NCBI RefSeq assembly: GCF_900637395.1
Contig: NZ_LR134372.1
Span: 372,001 to 436,000, forward strand
Direction: 5' to 3'
From: Campylobacter upsaliensis
Lineage (GTDB): Bacteria; Campylobacterota; Campylobacteria; Campylobacterales; Campylobacteraceae
Length of the DNA stretch: 64,000 nucleotides
The notes under the pieces were generated by a model that saw nothing but the letters and a program-made list of their open reading frames with translations, was not told where the DNA came from and searched no databases. Shown here piece by piece: positions 1 through 9,200 of the stretch (position 1 is its first letter; each line of letters begins with the position of its first letter). A program made the position numbers and the translations under genes.

Positions 1-40
1 ACTTCGCCTGATGAAAGTAGGTTAAAATAGGAGGAAAGTG

Positions 41-1573
41 ATGGATTTGCAAGAGTTTAAAAGTAGGATAGACATCGTTAGGATTATAGAAAATTATCTC
101 ATTTTAAGAAAAGAGGGGGCGTTTTACAAGGCAAATTGCCCCTTTCACGCGGAAAAAACTGCCTCTTTTATCATCAATGTTAATAAGGGCTATTGGCATT
201 GCTTTGGGTGCGGAAAGGGTGGTGATGCTATCAAATTCTTACAAGATTATAAAAATCTTAGCTTCACTGAAGCGGCGGCTGAAGTGGCGAAGCTTGAAAA
301 TATAGAATTTAGCTTTAACTCCACTCAAAAAGAGGAATTTGGCTTTTTAAAAGAGCTTGGTGAGTATTTTAAAAATAATTTTAATGAGGAGTGCTTAGCT
401 TTTTGCAAAAAAAGGGGCTTAGATGAGAGTGATATAGGCGAATTTGAGCTTGGATATACGGGGGATTTGGAAAATTTGCTTAGATTTTTAAAGGCGAAAA
501 ATTATATGAGCTTAGCCAAAAAACTGGGTTATATCAAAGAAAATCAAAAGGGCTTTTATTCTCTTTTTGTAGGGCGCTTAAGCTTTGTGATAAAAGATAG
601 CTTTGGCAGAGTGAGGGGCTTTTCTACAAGAGAGCTAAAGGCAGGAGGAAAGCTTGGCAAATATGTGAATTCTTTAAATAGTGAGCTTTTTAATAAGAGC
701 TTTTTGCTTTATGGTTTTGATAAGGCAAAAGACTATGCGAGGCTTTCTAAAAAGCTTTATTTATGTGAGGGCTTTTTTGACGCGATCGCCTTACAAAAAG
801 CGGGTTTTAAAAGTGCGGTGGCTTGCTTAGGGACGGCTTTTACGCATTCGCATTTAAGCCTTATCAAAAGGCTAAATGTGGAGAATTTGGAGCTTGTTTT
901 CGTGCCTGATAAGGATAAGGCTGGCTATGAAGCTGTGAATAAAGCTCTTTGGCTGTGCTTTGAAAATGAATTTTTTAATCTCAAAGTGGCGCTGTGTAAA
1001 AAAAATGTGAAAGATATAGGCGAATTTATGCAAAAATACGACATTAAAAGCCTAGCTTTGCATACTTATGAGGGTCTTGAGTTTTACATTAAATTTGCTA
1101 TGCAAAAGGCGCAAAATAGTGAGGCAAAACACGCGCTTTTTATAAAGCTTAAAAAGATGATAGAAAGCGTGAGTAATTTTTATCTTAAAAAAGAGCTTTT
1201 TAGCAAGGCGGCAAGGCTTTTAAATATCGATGAGAGCGAGTTTTTAAAGGCAAAAAAGACTTTTAAAAATGATACGGAAAATCAAAGACAAATTTTGCAA
1301 ATTATTAAAAGTGCTTTAAACGATGAGGACTTTAAAGAAAGGCTTATTTACTATGCGGGGGAGTTTTTAGACAGGGCGTTTTTTAACGATGAGGGCAAAA
1401 AAAGGGAGCTTTTAGCTGATGAAAGTGTGGAAATTTACGCAAAAGAAAGGCAAAATGAAGCCTTAAAAGCCTTTGTTCTTTCAAATCTTTATAAGCAAAA
1501 AGAAAGCGAAAAAGAGCCTTTGAGGCTTAAGGAATTAGCCAGTAAAATCACACAAATTAAAAGCGAGGTTTAG
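41..1573 (+). CDS. Phage-type DNA primase (CHC2 zinc finger plus TOPRIM)
   Basis: A 510-residue DnaG-type primase that would make RNA primers for phage DNA replication. The N-terminus carries the CHC2 zinc-binding pattern Cys33, His36, Cys54, Cys57. A TOPRIM fold follows, with the acidic LCEGFFDAIAL motif near residue 240 and FVPDKDKAG near residue 290. The C-terminal 130 residues are helical and lack a recognisable helicase domain, so it is a DnaG-like primase rather than a T7-type primase-helicase. ATG at 41 is chosen over GTG at 38 because GGAGG sits 6 nt upstream. The first 20 bases look like the right half of a B-type hairpin of the family found upstream of other genes here. It is a second primase beside the expected chromosomal dnaG, as in replication modules of prophages. 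Confidence 0.9.
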   Translation: MDLQEFKSRIDIVRIIENYLILRKEGAFYKANCPFHAEKTASFIINVNKGYWHCFGCGKGGDAIKFLQDYKNLSFTEAAAEVAKLENIEFSFNSTQKEEFGFLKELGEYFKNNFNEECLAFCKKRGLDESDIGEFELGYTGDLENLLRFLKAKNYMSLAKKLGYIKENQKGFYSLFVGRLSFVIKDSFGRVRGFSTRELKAGGKLGKYVNSLNSELFNKSFLLYGFDKAKDYARLSKKLYLCEGFFDAIALQKAGFKSAVACLGTAFTHSHLSLIKRLNVENLELVFVPDKDKAGYEAVNKALWLCFENEFFNLKVALCKKNVKDIGEFMQKYDIKSLALHTYEGLEFYIKFAMQKAQNSEAKHALFIKLKKMIESVSNFYLKKELFSKAARLLNIDESEFLKAKKTFKNDTENQRQILQIIKSALNDEDFKERLIYYAGEFLDRAFFNDEGKKRELLADESVEIYAKERQNEALKAFVLSNLYKQKESEKEPLRLKELASKITQIKSEV

Positions 1574-1656
1574 GCTTTTGAGATTTTATAAAGCGTGTAA
1601 AATACGGCAAAAATGAAACAAGCAAGAGAGACAAATAAGGTTAAAATTCCAAACAT
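1570..1656 (-). CDS. Small membrane peptide, 28 residues
   Basis: A short ORF opposite to the primase whose stop codon overlaps the primase stop. It encodes one hydrophobic helix (residues 3-22) with a short basic tail, YKISKA. The start is well supported: AAGGAG lies 7 nt upstream of ATG, and a -10 box TATAAT lies about 95 nt upstream on the same strand. A hydrophobic reading frame also ends at the ribosome binding site but has no ATG, GTG or TTG start. No family is recognised. Minus-strand single-helix peptides in an otherwise plus-strand phage region may be lysogenic functions such as exclusion or toxin peptides; that is inference. Confidence 0.5.
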   Translation of the reverse strand: MFGILTLFVSLACFIFAVFYTLYKISKA

Positions 1657-1751
1657 TTCAATTCTCCTTTTCGAGCTTATCAAGCTCTTTTATAAAATAT
1701 TTTAAAGCGATGATTAAGACTAAAATTAAAACGAGGCTTACGCAAGAAATG

Positions 1752-1764
1752 ATTATAACACAAA
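1752..1764 (-). promoter_or_regulatory. sigma70-like promoter for the 28-residue peptide
   Basis: On the minus strand this reads TTTGTG, one base, then TATAAT (the -10 is 1752-1757). It is the same TTTGTGnTATAAT form seen at 21277 and inside the giant gene. Inferred start of transcription is near 1745. Confidence 0.5.
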
Positions 1765-1860
1765 TTTTAAGGCTTTTTTTAATGGGCTTTTTGGGTTATT
1801 TTCGGTGCTTAAAGGGAAATTTTGGGTGCTTATTTTAAACCCTTATTTACGGGGCAAGGG

Positions 1861-1903
1861 TTATCCACAAGTGAAGCTTAAAGGCTAACGCCTTTTTTCA
1901 CTT
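1861..1903 (+). terminator. A-type hairpin with TTATCCACA box
   Basis: TTATCCACA (1861-1869) is followed by an outer stem AAGTGA/TCACTT enclosing an inner stem AAAGGC-TAAC-GCCTTT that runs into a T tract. The inner part has the form of an intrinsic terminator. Related copies follow most plus-strand prophage genes. It is 290 bp after the primase stop. In the 593-bp gap 1574-2166 the remaining features are the minus-strand peptide and the C and B hairpins. Confidence 0.6.
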
Positions 1904-2004
1904 GGGCTAAATTGTTTCGTTGCATAAGGTTTAAAATAAGCTTGGAAAGTGAGCTTAAGGCGAGGGGCTTTTGGGCTTTAGCTAGGTTTTAGGTGGGATT
2001 TTGG

Positions 2005-2144
2005 CAAATCCGCAGGATTTGGGCGGGTCGTGCCTTTAGCTTTGAAAGTTGTAGAGGCGAACTTGGGGCTTTTGCGTAAGCAAAAGGGTGGGGACGCCTT
2101 TAGGTTTGCTACTTTAAGGCGAATTTGCTTCGCGGTGAAAGTAG
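2005..2144 (+). promoter_or_regulatory. C and B hairpin leader upstream of the 2167 gene
   Basis: There are two C hairpins, CAAATCC/GGATTTG (2005-2021) and CTTTTGC/GCAAAAG (2069-2086). Each is followed by a GGG-rich stretch and CTTTAG. The B hairpin (2109-2144) pairs CTACTTT with AAAGTAG around an inner GCGAA/TTCGC. It ends 22 nt before the start codon, so it would fold in the 5' leader of the mRNA. Confidence 0.6.
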
Positions 2145-2166
2145 GTAAAAATAGGAAATAATTTTT

Positions 2167-3738
2167 ATGGGTTTAACAGGTAGAACTAAGAGAAAAAGAA
2201 AAAGGTATTATAATCAAGCTATGAATCAATTTGGTGCTATTATAGAAAAATATGAGCTTGGTATGGCTGCAAATGAGTATAGTTACATCGCTTGGGCTAT
2301 CGCCGATGCAAAGGTCGAGGCAAGTAAGGGGATATTTGGCGGCTTTAATATCTTTGGGGGGATTTTCACTATCATAGGGAGCATTTTTACAGGGGGGATT
2401 TTAGGCATAGTAGGTGGGGGCTTGGGCTTAGCGGCTAATAAAATTATGACAGGCAACGCCCTTAAGGCGGGGGATTTAGCCTTTAGAGCAAATGCTACTT
2501 ATGCAAAATCAGCGTGGCAAAAGGCTTTTAATGATAGTAGAAATAAAGGAGATCAAAGCCTTTTAAATAGCGATAAAAATTATAGCATTTACGCAGATGG
2601 GAGCATTTATAGGCAAAATGCGCCCGGAAGTGAAAGTTACAGCCCTAGTCTTGCTTATGATACTAGCAAGGGCTTAAGAGGGGATTTAAAAGAAGATAAA
2701 GTCGATGAAATGATAATGACAAGAGCCCATTATACACAAGGGGGAAATGAAGGCTTTGTAAATGAGCTAGGCGAGGGTTATATCCAAAAGGGCGAGGGGG
2801 GCATAAGTGTCAAAGAAAAGCAAGATAGCCATTTAATCAATGCTAAGAAAGCTAATGACCGCATACTAAAGGGCTTTAGTGAGCTTGTGGGAGTGGGCTT
2901 TGATTTTAAGGGGACTGCAAATAAGCATTATGAAGCTGTGGTGGCTAAACAGGTGCATCCTTTTTTTAGACAAATTTGCACGGAGGATTTTATAGACAAA
3001 AATAAAAATTATAATAGGGCTTTAAGGCTAGAGCTGCCTTTGCATTTTGACGAACTTACCAAAACAAGAAGGCAAAGCAAAGAGGAGAGGGATAAGGCTT
3101 TTAAAGAAAGTGAGAGTTTTAAGAGGGTGTTAAATGAGGATTATGAAAAATGGCTAGGTGAGAGTGAGGAGTTAAAGGAGCTTGAAAAGGCTTTAGAAAA
3201 TGCGGGGTGGTTTTATAAAAAGATAGAAAGGCAAATTGCAAAATTAAAAGAGGAAAATAAAAAAAGGCTTGAAAAAGCGCTTTTTGAGAGTGAAAAGGCT
3301 TTGATGAGTGGGGATTATTATATCCAAAAATCGCGCCTTTATACTTTGGAGGAAAAAAGGGAAAATTATGCTCAAATGGTGGAAGTTAGGGTGGAGGATT
3401 TTATCAAAAAAGTGCCTTTTGTGTGCTTTTATAAAGATGAGGCGGCTTTAAATAATGCCTCTTTTTTAAACACGGAGCTTTTTTATAATGAAAATAGCAC
3501 TTGGATAAGTAAAAATAGCAAGGACATTGATAGCTGTTTTGATACGCTTTTTAGTGAGGATAGCGATGAAAATATCATAAGCTTTTATGAAACTTACATT
3601 TTAAATCATTTCGCGCCTCTTGTCTTTAAAAATGGCGAAAGTAAGGAGGCATTTTATCTCATCTTTGAGGGGAAAATTTATCTTAAAGTGGTAGAAAATG
3701 CAGAGCTTTTAAAAGAGAGGGTTTATAGGGGGTTTTAA
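2167..3738 (+). CDS. Putative phage internal/ejection protein, 523 residues
   Basis: No family is recognised with confidence. The N-terminus is strongly basic (TGRTKRKRKRYY), then comes a glycine-rich hydrophobic stretch at about residues 55-92 with the IFGG and GGGLGL type of pattern that can insert in membranes. A mostly polar middle follows, then a charged coiled-coil-like region at about 300-400 and a mixed C-terminus. A glycine-rich amphipathic segment in a large structural-region protein suits an internal virion or DNA ejection protein of a short-tailed phage; this is inference from composition and from its place just before the portal gene. Its leader carries C and B hairpins. Its last codons overlap the stop of the convergent 3735-3953 gene. 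Confidence 0.6.
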   Translation: MGLTGRTKRKRKRYYNQAMNQFGAIIEKYELGMAANEYSYIAWAIADAKVEASKGIFGGFNIFGGIFTIIGSIFTGGILGIVGGGLGLAANKIMTGNALKAGDLAFRANATYAKSAWQKAFNDSRNKGDQSLLNSDKNYSIYADGSIYRQNAPGSESYSPSLAYDTSKGLRGDLKEDKVDEMIMTRAHYTQGGNEGFVNELGEGYIQKGEGGISVKEKQDSHLINAKKANDRILKGFSELVGVGFDFKGTANKHYEAVVAKQVHPFFRQICTEDFIDKNKNYNRALRLELPLHFDELTKTRRQSKEERDKAFKESESFKRVLNEDYEKWLGESEELKELEKALENAGWFYKKIERQIAKLKEENKKRLEKALFESEKALMSGDYYIQKSRLYTLEEKRENYAQMVEVRVEDFIKKVPFVCFYKDEAALNNASFLNTELFYNENSTWISKNSKDIDSCFDTLFSEDSDENIISFYETYILNHFAPLVFKNGESKEAFYLIFEGKIYLKVVENAELLKERVYRGF

Positions 3739-3953
3739 TCTTTTAATTTTTTGAAAAATTTAAGATAAAGCCAAATAATACAAACAAGCGAGATTAAATT
3801 AAGACAAATGGCAAAAATCAAAATGCTAATTCTTAAAAAGATTAAATTTTCAGCATTTAAAAATAAATAAGAAATCAAAGCGATGAGCGTTAGGGAAAAT
3901 GAGCCGGCAAGTTTTTCTAAATTATCTAAAATGCGGGTTAGTTTATTTTTCAT
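3735..3953 (-). CDS. Small two-helix membrane protein, 72 residues
   Basis: A minus-strand ORF with two hydrophobic segments (about residues 19-33 and 39-63) and a basic C-terminus, FKKLKD. Its ATG lies inside the end of the 34-residue ORF upstream (overlap 3943-3953), so the two are probably translationally coupled from one promoter near 4070. No family is recognised. Opposite orientation to the late genes suggests expression in the lysogen. Confidence 0.6.
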   Translation of the reverse strand: MKNKLTRILDNLEKLAGSFSLTLIALISYLFLNAENLIFLRISILIFAICLNLISLVCIIWLYLKFFKKLKD

Positions 3954-4047
3954 CGATTAAATCCGCAAGTTTTTTAAAGAAAAATATGGGAGCGGTAAAA
4001 ATAAAAATGATAGAAACGATTAAAATGGCTATGCTTAAAATTTGCAT
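3943..4047 (-). CDS. Small membrane peptide, 34 residues
   Basis: It encodes one long hydrophobic helix (residues 3-25) followed by KKLADLIDEK. GGAGAG lies 5 nt upstream of the ATG and an extended -10 box is 20 nt upstream, so expression is well supported although no family is recognised. It overlaps the start of the 72-residue membrane protein gene and forms a two-gene minus-strand unit with it. The amphipathic tail resembles the tail of the hydrophobic frame just upstream of the peptide at 1570-1656. Confidence 0.55.
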   Translation of the reverse strand: MQILSIAILIVSIIFIFTAPIFFFKKLADLIDEK

Positions 4048-4066
4048 TTTCTCTCCTTTTTTTGAA

Positions 4067-4075
4067 ATTATAACA
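4067..4075 (-). promoter_or_regulatory. Extended -10 promoter for the minus-strand membrane pair
   Basis: On the minus strand this reads TGTTATAAT, an extended -10 box, about 20 nt before the 34-residue ORF. Confidence 0.55.
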
Positions 4076-4079
4076 TAAT

Positions 4080-4115
4080 TTAAGCCTTTTTTTAAAAGGG
4101 CGTTTAAAGCATAAT
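4080..4115 (+). promoter_or_regulatory. T7-tract phage promoter element ahead of the portal gene
   Basis: TTAAGCC plus seven Ts (4080-4093) is followed 17 nt after the last T by CATAAT (4110-4115). The same arrangement is found before the 22160, 25660, 27128, 33001, 34102 and 37577 genes. Here the leader to the start codon is unusually long, about 95 nt, and contains a hairpin. Confidence 0.5.
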
Positions 4116-4162
4116 TTTAAAGCTTTAAGGCTTCTCTCCTAAAGTTTTAAAGCGGTAAAAAC

Positions 4163-4201
4163 AAGGCGGGGTCTCCTTTGACTATCATAATCTCCCGCCT
4201 T
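4163..4201 (+). promoter_or_regulatory. Long-loop hairpin in the portal leader
   Basis: AAGGCGGG (4163-4170) pairs perfectly with CCCGCCTT (4194-4201), then TTT follows. The loop is 23 nt. It could act as an attenuator or leader structure between the promoter element and the portal start; its role is unknown. Confidence 0.4.
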
Positions 4202-4213
4202 TTAAGGGTTAGT

Positions 4214-5935
4214 ATGCTTTCACTTAATGAGCTTAAAGAACTTTACGATTTTGATTTAAGAGCAAGTCAAAGATCTTTTTATGAATTTCATCAAAGTTTA
4301 AAGTATTATCACGGCGATCAAATCGACCCTGTGAATTTACAGACCATTTTAGAAAGAAGACAAAGCCCCGTTATAGAAAATATTTTTAAACTCATCATTA
4401 ATAAAATCATAGGCTATAAAGCCCAAAGTATAGCAGAAATCAAAGTCAGCGGACGCCAAGAAAGTGATCATAATACCGCGATTTTAATCAATGATATTTT
4501 AAAAGTATTTAGTGAGGATATAAATTACAATAAAGAAATCATTAAAAGAGATAGGAATTTAATTTTTGGCTTAGGCTTGTGCGAGTTATGGTGCGAAAAA
4601 GACAATGAGGGCGATTTTTTCTTAAGTCTTAAAAGCCTAGATCCGCTTAGCTTTTTAATGGACGCTTATAGTGAGGATTTAAACGCTCTTGATGCAAGGC
4701 GTTTTCATAAAAAGCTTAATATGGGCTTTGAGGAGGCAAAAAGGCTTTTAAAAACGCCCCCTTATATCAAAAATCAAAGAAATTTCGACCAAAGATGTAT
4801 TTTAATAGAAAGCTGGATCAAAGAGGAGCAGGGTTTTGCTAGGTATATTTGGCAGGAGGAAGGCTTACTAAGCTATGAAAAAAAGCCCTTTAAAAATGGT
4901 ATGCATCCTTTTATAGTGAGTAAATTTAATATCGATGAAAAGGGTGTTTGGTATGGGCTTTTTAGAGACATTAAGCCTTTGCAAGATTATATTAATTATA
5001 GTGAAAATAAAATGATGAATATGATAGGCACTTTAAAGGCGTTTTTTGAAGAAGATGCCATTTTAGAAGCGGAGGAATTTATCAAACAAGCTAGTTTAGA
5101 TAATGCTGTTGTGAAAGTAAGAAGCGGAGCTTTAAGAGATAATAAGCTTAAATTTGTAGAGCATCACAACGACATAGCGACCATTAGCGCTAAGGCAAAT
5201 GAAAAGCGAAATTTAGCCAAAATGATAAGTGGTTTAAACGATGAAGCCTTAGGAATTGCTAATAATAGAATGAGTAATGATGCCATTTCACAACGCCGCG
5301 AAGCTGGGCTTATGGGCTTACAAGAATACCTAAATGCTTGTGATGCTATGGATAGGCTCATTTTTAAAAAGGCGATTGATTATATCAGTCTTTATTTTAC
5401 CAAAAAACAAGTCTTTCAAATCAGTGATGAGAGGGTGGGGCAGAGGTATTTTAGCATTAATGAAAATGAAAATAACCGCATAAAAATAGGCAAATTTGAC
5501 CTTTCTTATAAATCTCAAATCAAAACGCAGTCAAATGAGGAAAAATTAGCCTCTTGGGCTGAGATTATTAAAAGCTTTTCGCACGATCCTAACTTAATGA
5601 GCCAAATGATGCTTTTAATGCTAAAAGATGTCCAAAGCACACAGGCAAAAGACTTGCTTGAACTCATCACGCAAAAGCAAAATGAGGCACAAAATGAAAG
5701 TGAGAATTTAGAAAAAGAGCTAAATTTAGAAAATATGAAGCTTGAGCTTGAAAAGAAAAAAGCCGAGATTTTAGAGCTAAAAGCAAAAACGAAAAAATAC
5801 TCCTCTCAAGGCGATTTAGCACACGGCGTAGCCATTAATCAAAGCACACAAAACGCCCTTTTACTTGAAAATCCAAAGAGTTTAGAGCAAAAGGGCAATG
5901 CCTCTATGCAAAAAGCGGGGCAGGATTTAAGGTAA
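4214..5935 (+). CDS. Phage portal protein, P22 gp1-like
   Basis: A 573-residue portal subunit that would form the dodecameric ring at the capsid vertex through which DNA is packaged and ejected. The support is overall length, the aromatic-rich middle, and the family-like segment around GLNDEALGIANNRMS followed by the long helix MGLQEYLNACDAMDRLIF. This matches P22-type portals of short-tailed phages as I know them. The C-terminal 100 residues are a charged helix rich in Glu, Lys and Gln. The ATG at 4214 is preferred over an in-frame TTG at 4178, which lies in the loop of a hairpin and has no ribosome binding site. A TTATCCACA terminator-like hairpin follows 60 bp after the stop. Confidence 0.8.
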   Translation: MLSLNELKELYDFDLRASQRSFYEFHQSLKYYHGDQIDPVNLQTILERRQSPVIENIFKLIINKIIGYKAQSIAEIKVSGRQESDHNTAILINDILKVFSEDINYNKEIIKRDRNLIFGLGLCELWCEKDNEGDFFLSLKSLDPLSFLMDAYSEDLNALDARRFHKKLNMGFEEAKRLLKTPPYIKNQRNFDQRCILIESWIKEEQGFARYIWQEEGLLSYEKKPFKNGMHPFIVSKFNIDEKGVWYGLFRDIKPLQDYINYSENKMMNMIGTLKAFFEEDAILEAEEFIKQASLDNAVVKVRSGALRDNKLKFVEHHNDIATISAKANEKRNLAKMISGLNDEALGIANNRMSNDAISQRREAGLMGLQEYLNACDAMDRLIFKKAIDYISLYFTKKQVFQISDERVGQRYFSINENENNRIKIGKFDLSYKSQIKTQSNEEKLASWAEIIKSFSHDPNLMSQMMLLMLKDVQSTQAKDLLELITQKQNEAQNESENLEKELNLENMKLELEKKKAEILELKAKTKKYSSQGDLAHGVAINQSTQNALLLENPKSLEQKGNASMQKAGQDLR

Positions 5936-5994
5936 GAATTTGAAAAAGCTTTATTTGAGGTGCTTATTTTAAACCCTTATTTATTCAGCAAGGG

Positions 5995-6040
5995 TTATCC
6001 ACAAGTGAAGCTTAAAACCCTGACGGGTTTTTTTTCACTT
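5995..6040 (+). terminator. A-type hairpin with TTATCCACA box
   Basis: TTATCCACA (5995-6003), then outer stem AAGTGA/TCACTT around inner stem AAAACCC-TGAC-GGGTTTT with eight Ts. It lies 60 bp after the portal stop and is the clearest intrinsic terminator form of the set. Confidence 0.7.
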
Positions 6041-6144
6041 GGGCTAAATTGCTTCATTACGCAAGGTTTTAAATATAAGCCCTAAAAGCAAATTTAAAGG
6101 CGGGTCGTGCCTTTAGGGTGTAACAAATTCAAAGCTTAACACGG

Positions 6145-6223
6145 CTTTGCGGAGCAAAGGGACGGACTGGGCTTTAGCTTTTGTTACTTTTAGGCGAAAT
6201 CGCATTTCGCCGCTAAAAAGTAA
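6145..6223 (+). promoter_or_regulatory. C and B hairpin leader of the giant gene
   Basis: The C hairpin CTTTGC-GGA-GCAAAG (6145-6159) is followed by GGGACGG and CTTTAG. The B hairpin (6183-6223) pairs TTACTTTTA with TAAAAAGTAA around the inner stem GGCGAAAT/ATTTCGCC. It ends about 8 nt before the GGAG ribosome binding site. The whole 304-bp gap 5936-6239 is filled by A, C and B elements. Confidence 0.6.
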
Positions 6224-6239
6224 ATTAAAAGGAGAATTT

Positions 6240-9200
6240 ATGCAGTTTAATTTCAATTTTGAAGCGTTTGAAAAGAGTGGAAAAGATAAAAGTGAGGCGA
6301 TAAATTATTTAAAAGGCTTAAATTCAAGCCTTGATTTTGATAAATTAGAAAGTGATTTAAAAGGCGATGAAAATGCCATTTATGAGGCTTTAAAGGGCGG
6401 TAATTTCTCCTTTTCAAAGCCTAGTGTTGAGGATACCAGGCAAAAACTGCTTAAAAATAAAGAAAATGAAGCCTTAAGGGCTGAATTTAACGCTTCGCTT
6501 TCTTGGCTTGATAATAAGCAAGATTATAATTTTTATGATTTTAAAAAGGCAAAAGAAAGGGCGAATTCAAAAGAGGGTTTAATCAAAGCGGATTTAAAAG
6601 CACAGGAAAAAGAGCTTAAAAGAAAAGAAGCCTTATTCGAAAAAAGGCTAGAAAATGAAAATATTTTGACTAAAAGCTTAAGAGATACGGCGGATAATCT
6701 TGGGCTTAACGCCGTAGCTGATAGCTTAGAACTGGGGCTTAATAAACTTGGCTTTAAAGATGAAAATTATATCTTTGAAAGTGAAAAAGAGGACATTAAA
6801 AAAAGAGCGCTTAAAAGCGTGAGGGAAAAGCTTCAAAGAGGGGATTTAGAACTTAATGAAAGGGAAAAATATGCCCTAAGGGATAAATACGATGAATTAG
6901 ATTATAAAAAAGCGCTTGAAAAGGAAAAAGAAAAGCTAAGACTCATACAAAAAGATAGCGGATATAATAAAAGCGAAGTTGAATTTATGGAGGAGGAGCT
7001 GGGCTTTTTTCACACGCTTTTTAATGAGGCTAAGGACACGATAAGAGAATTTAAAGATGAGTATAAAAGTGAGGGGCTTATCGGTGCTGATGTGCAAAAA
7101 GCGATCAATGTGCTAAAGCAATTTGAGGAAAGTGAGCTTTTAAGACACGCTTTTAGCGATAAAAAGCAAGAATTACAACAAGAATATCTAAAAAATGCCC
7201 TAATTATAGCAGAGTTAAACGGCTTTGATGATGTGGGTCTTAGTAAGGAAAATGAGCTTTATTTCATCAAAAAAGACAAGGATAAAGAGCAAAAATACCT
7301 CGTAAATACGGGCTTTTTGGATAATTTTTGGGATTTAATCGAAAATTCTAAATTTGAAATCGCAGGAGGTGTAGCAGGAGGGATCAAGGGCTTTAATAGT
7401 GGTAAAAGTGCCAAAGGTAAGGTCGTAAAGAGCGTTTTAGGAGCTGCGGCTGGGAGCTTTGGCGGGGGATTAATGGACGCAAAAATTGCGGATATGTATC
7501 TAAATAGAGAGAGCAATTATGGGAGGAATTTAGAATACGCCCTTCAAGCAGGATTACTAAGCATAGCAGGGGACGGGGTGATCATAGCGGCTAAGCCTAT
7601 GGCAAAAGGCGTGGCAAAGGGCGTAAAAAATGCTTATACTTATGCAAAAGAGCATACGCCTTTAGGGCTTTTTAGCACAATTCCTAGCCAAAATATAAAC
7701 GCGGCAAATAAAATCATCGATGAAGTTTTTACGCCTGAGATGAAGGAGGAGCTAAAAGCCGCACAAAAGGAGTATGGTGGAGGCGTGAGGGGGGAGGATT
7801 TGGCAAATCCTGTCTTTGAAAAATTAAAAGAAAGCTTTGCTAAAAAATACGGAAAAGAGGATAAAAAAACGCAAAAAATAGCAAAACTGGCTGAAATCTT
7901 TAATCAAAACTCGCTAAAAACCAAGCAACAAGAAATGCTAGATCTAATAAGAAGCGATAAGGACGGCTCTACTTTAGCCTATTTGTTAGAAGTGGCAAAA
8001 GATGATGTGAAAATCCAAAATAATCTTAAAAATATGCTAAATCTTGCCTCTTATAATGTAGAAAAAAATCTTAAAAACTTAAATATAAATCCGCGTGAGA
8101 TTAAGAGCATTTTAGACGAGTTTGAAAGCGGAAATAAAGCCGCTTTTAAAGAGGTCGAAAGCCAAATTTCAAAGCTTTATAATGAGGATATAAAGGTCGT
8201 TTTAGATAGAACAAAGTATGAAAATATCAAAAAGGACTTTTTAGAAAATGGGGTCAATTTAGAGGAAATGACGCCTTTTTTGAGGGATTTAGAAAATAAT
8301 GTCTTTGCTAAAGAGGGCGTAACATTTGCAAAACTGAATAATTTTAGGAAAAATCTTAATTTTTACATTTTCAATAAAGACAAAACGCCTAATTTCATAA
8401 ATACCCTTAAAAAAATAGCTGAAACTTCTTTAAAAGCGGAGATTGATAGGGGGATTGATAATATCTTTAAAGAGCTGCCAAAGGCTTATGAGAGCATTAA
8501 AGAGCTTTATAGCACTTCTTTGAAAGATTATGCCGCGATGAAAGAGCTGGGTGAGAGCATTAAAAATCTAAAGCTTCAAGATAGTGCTAAAAGTGCCGAT
8601 GAAGTGGTGGAAAGTCTCATAAAATACGCTAAAGGACAAGGCGAAAATGGGATAAATAATCTGCAAAAAATCAAGGCTTATTTAGGTGAGGAGAATAACG
8701 CCTTTTTAGAAATGCAAATTTTAAACAGGCTTTTTAAGGAAAGCGTGGTGGATAACACAAAACTTAGGGTGTTTGATAGTGAGGGCTTTTTAAATAGGGT
8801 TAAGGAATTGGTGGGGGATACCCCCGCTCCGTTAGGGGCAAATTTAGAGGCTCGTGCCTTGAGCGGAGCTTCTCAAGGACCTTCTAAACAAGAGAATTTT
8901 ATAAAAAAAGCTTTAAATGAGGCTGAATTCAAGGAAAGAAACGCCTTTATAGAAAGATTTTCGCACTTAAAAGGGCTTTTATTTAGCAATGAAAACACGG
9001 GGATTAAGGCTAGTTTTGGCACGGCTGGACTTAAGAAAATGACAAGCGATAAGGCTATTTTAAAAAGTGTTAATAATGGCTTTAGTGTCAAAGAGCATTT
9101 AGAGGCAGTAAAAAACATCAAAGAGCTTTATGAAAAGGCTAGTTATAAGGGCGTAGATGATGATGTAAGGCATAGTGATAAGGCTGTAAAAATTCATCGT

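Noticed and set aside
4178..4213. TTG start for the portal gene at 4178
   Set aside because: It lies in a hairpin loop with no ribosome binding site; ATG at 4214 fits better.
6147..6239. N-terminal extension of the giant protein
   Set aside because: These codons run through the C and B hairpins, and a strong ribosome binding site precedes ATG 6240.
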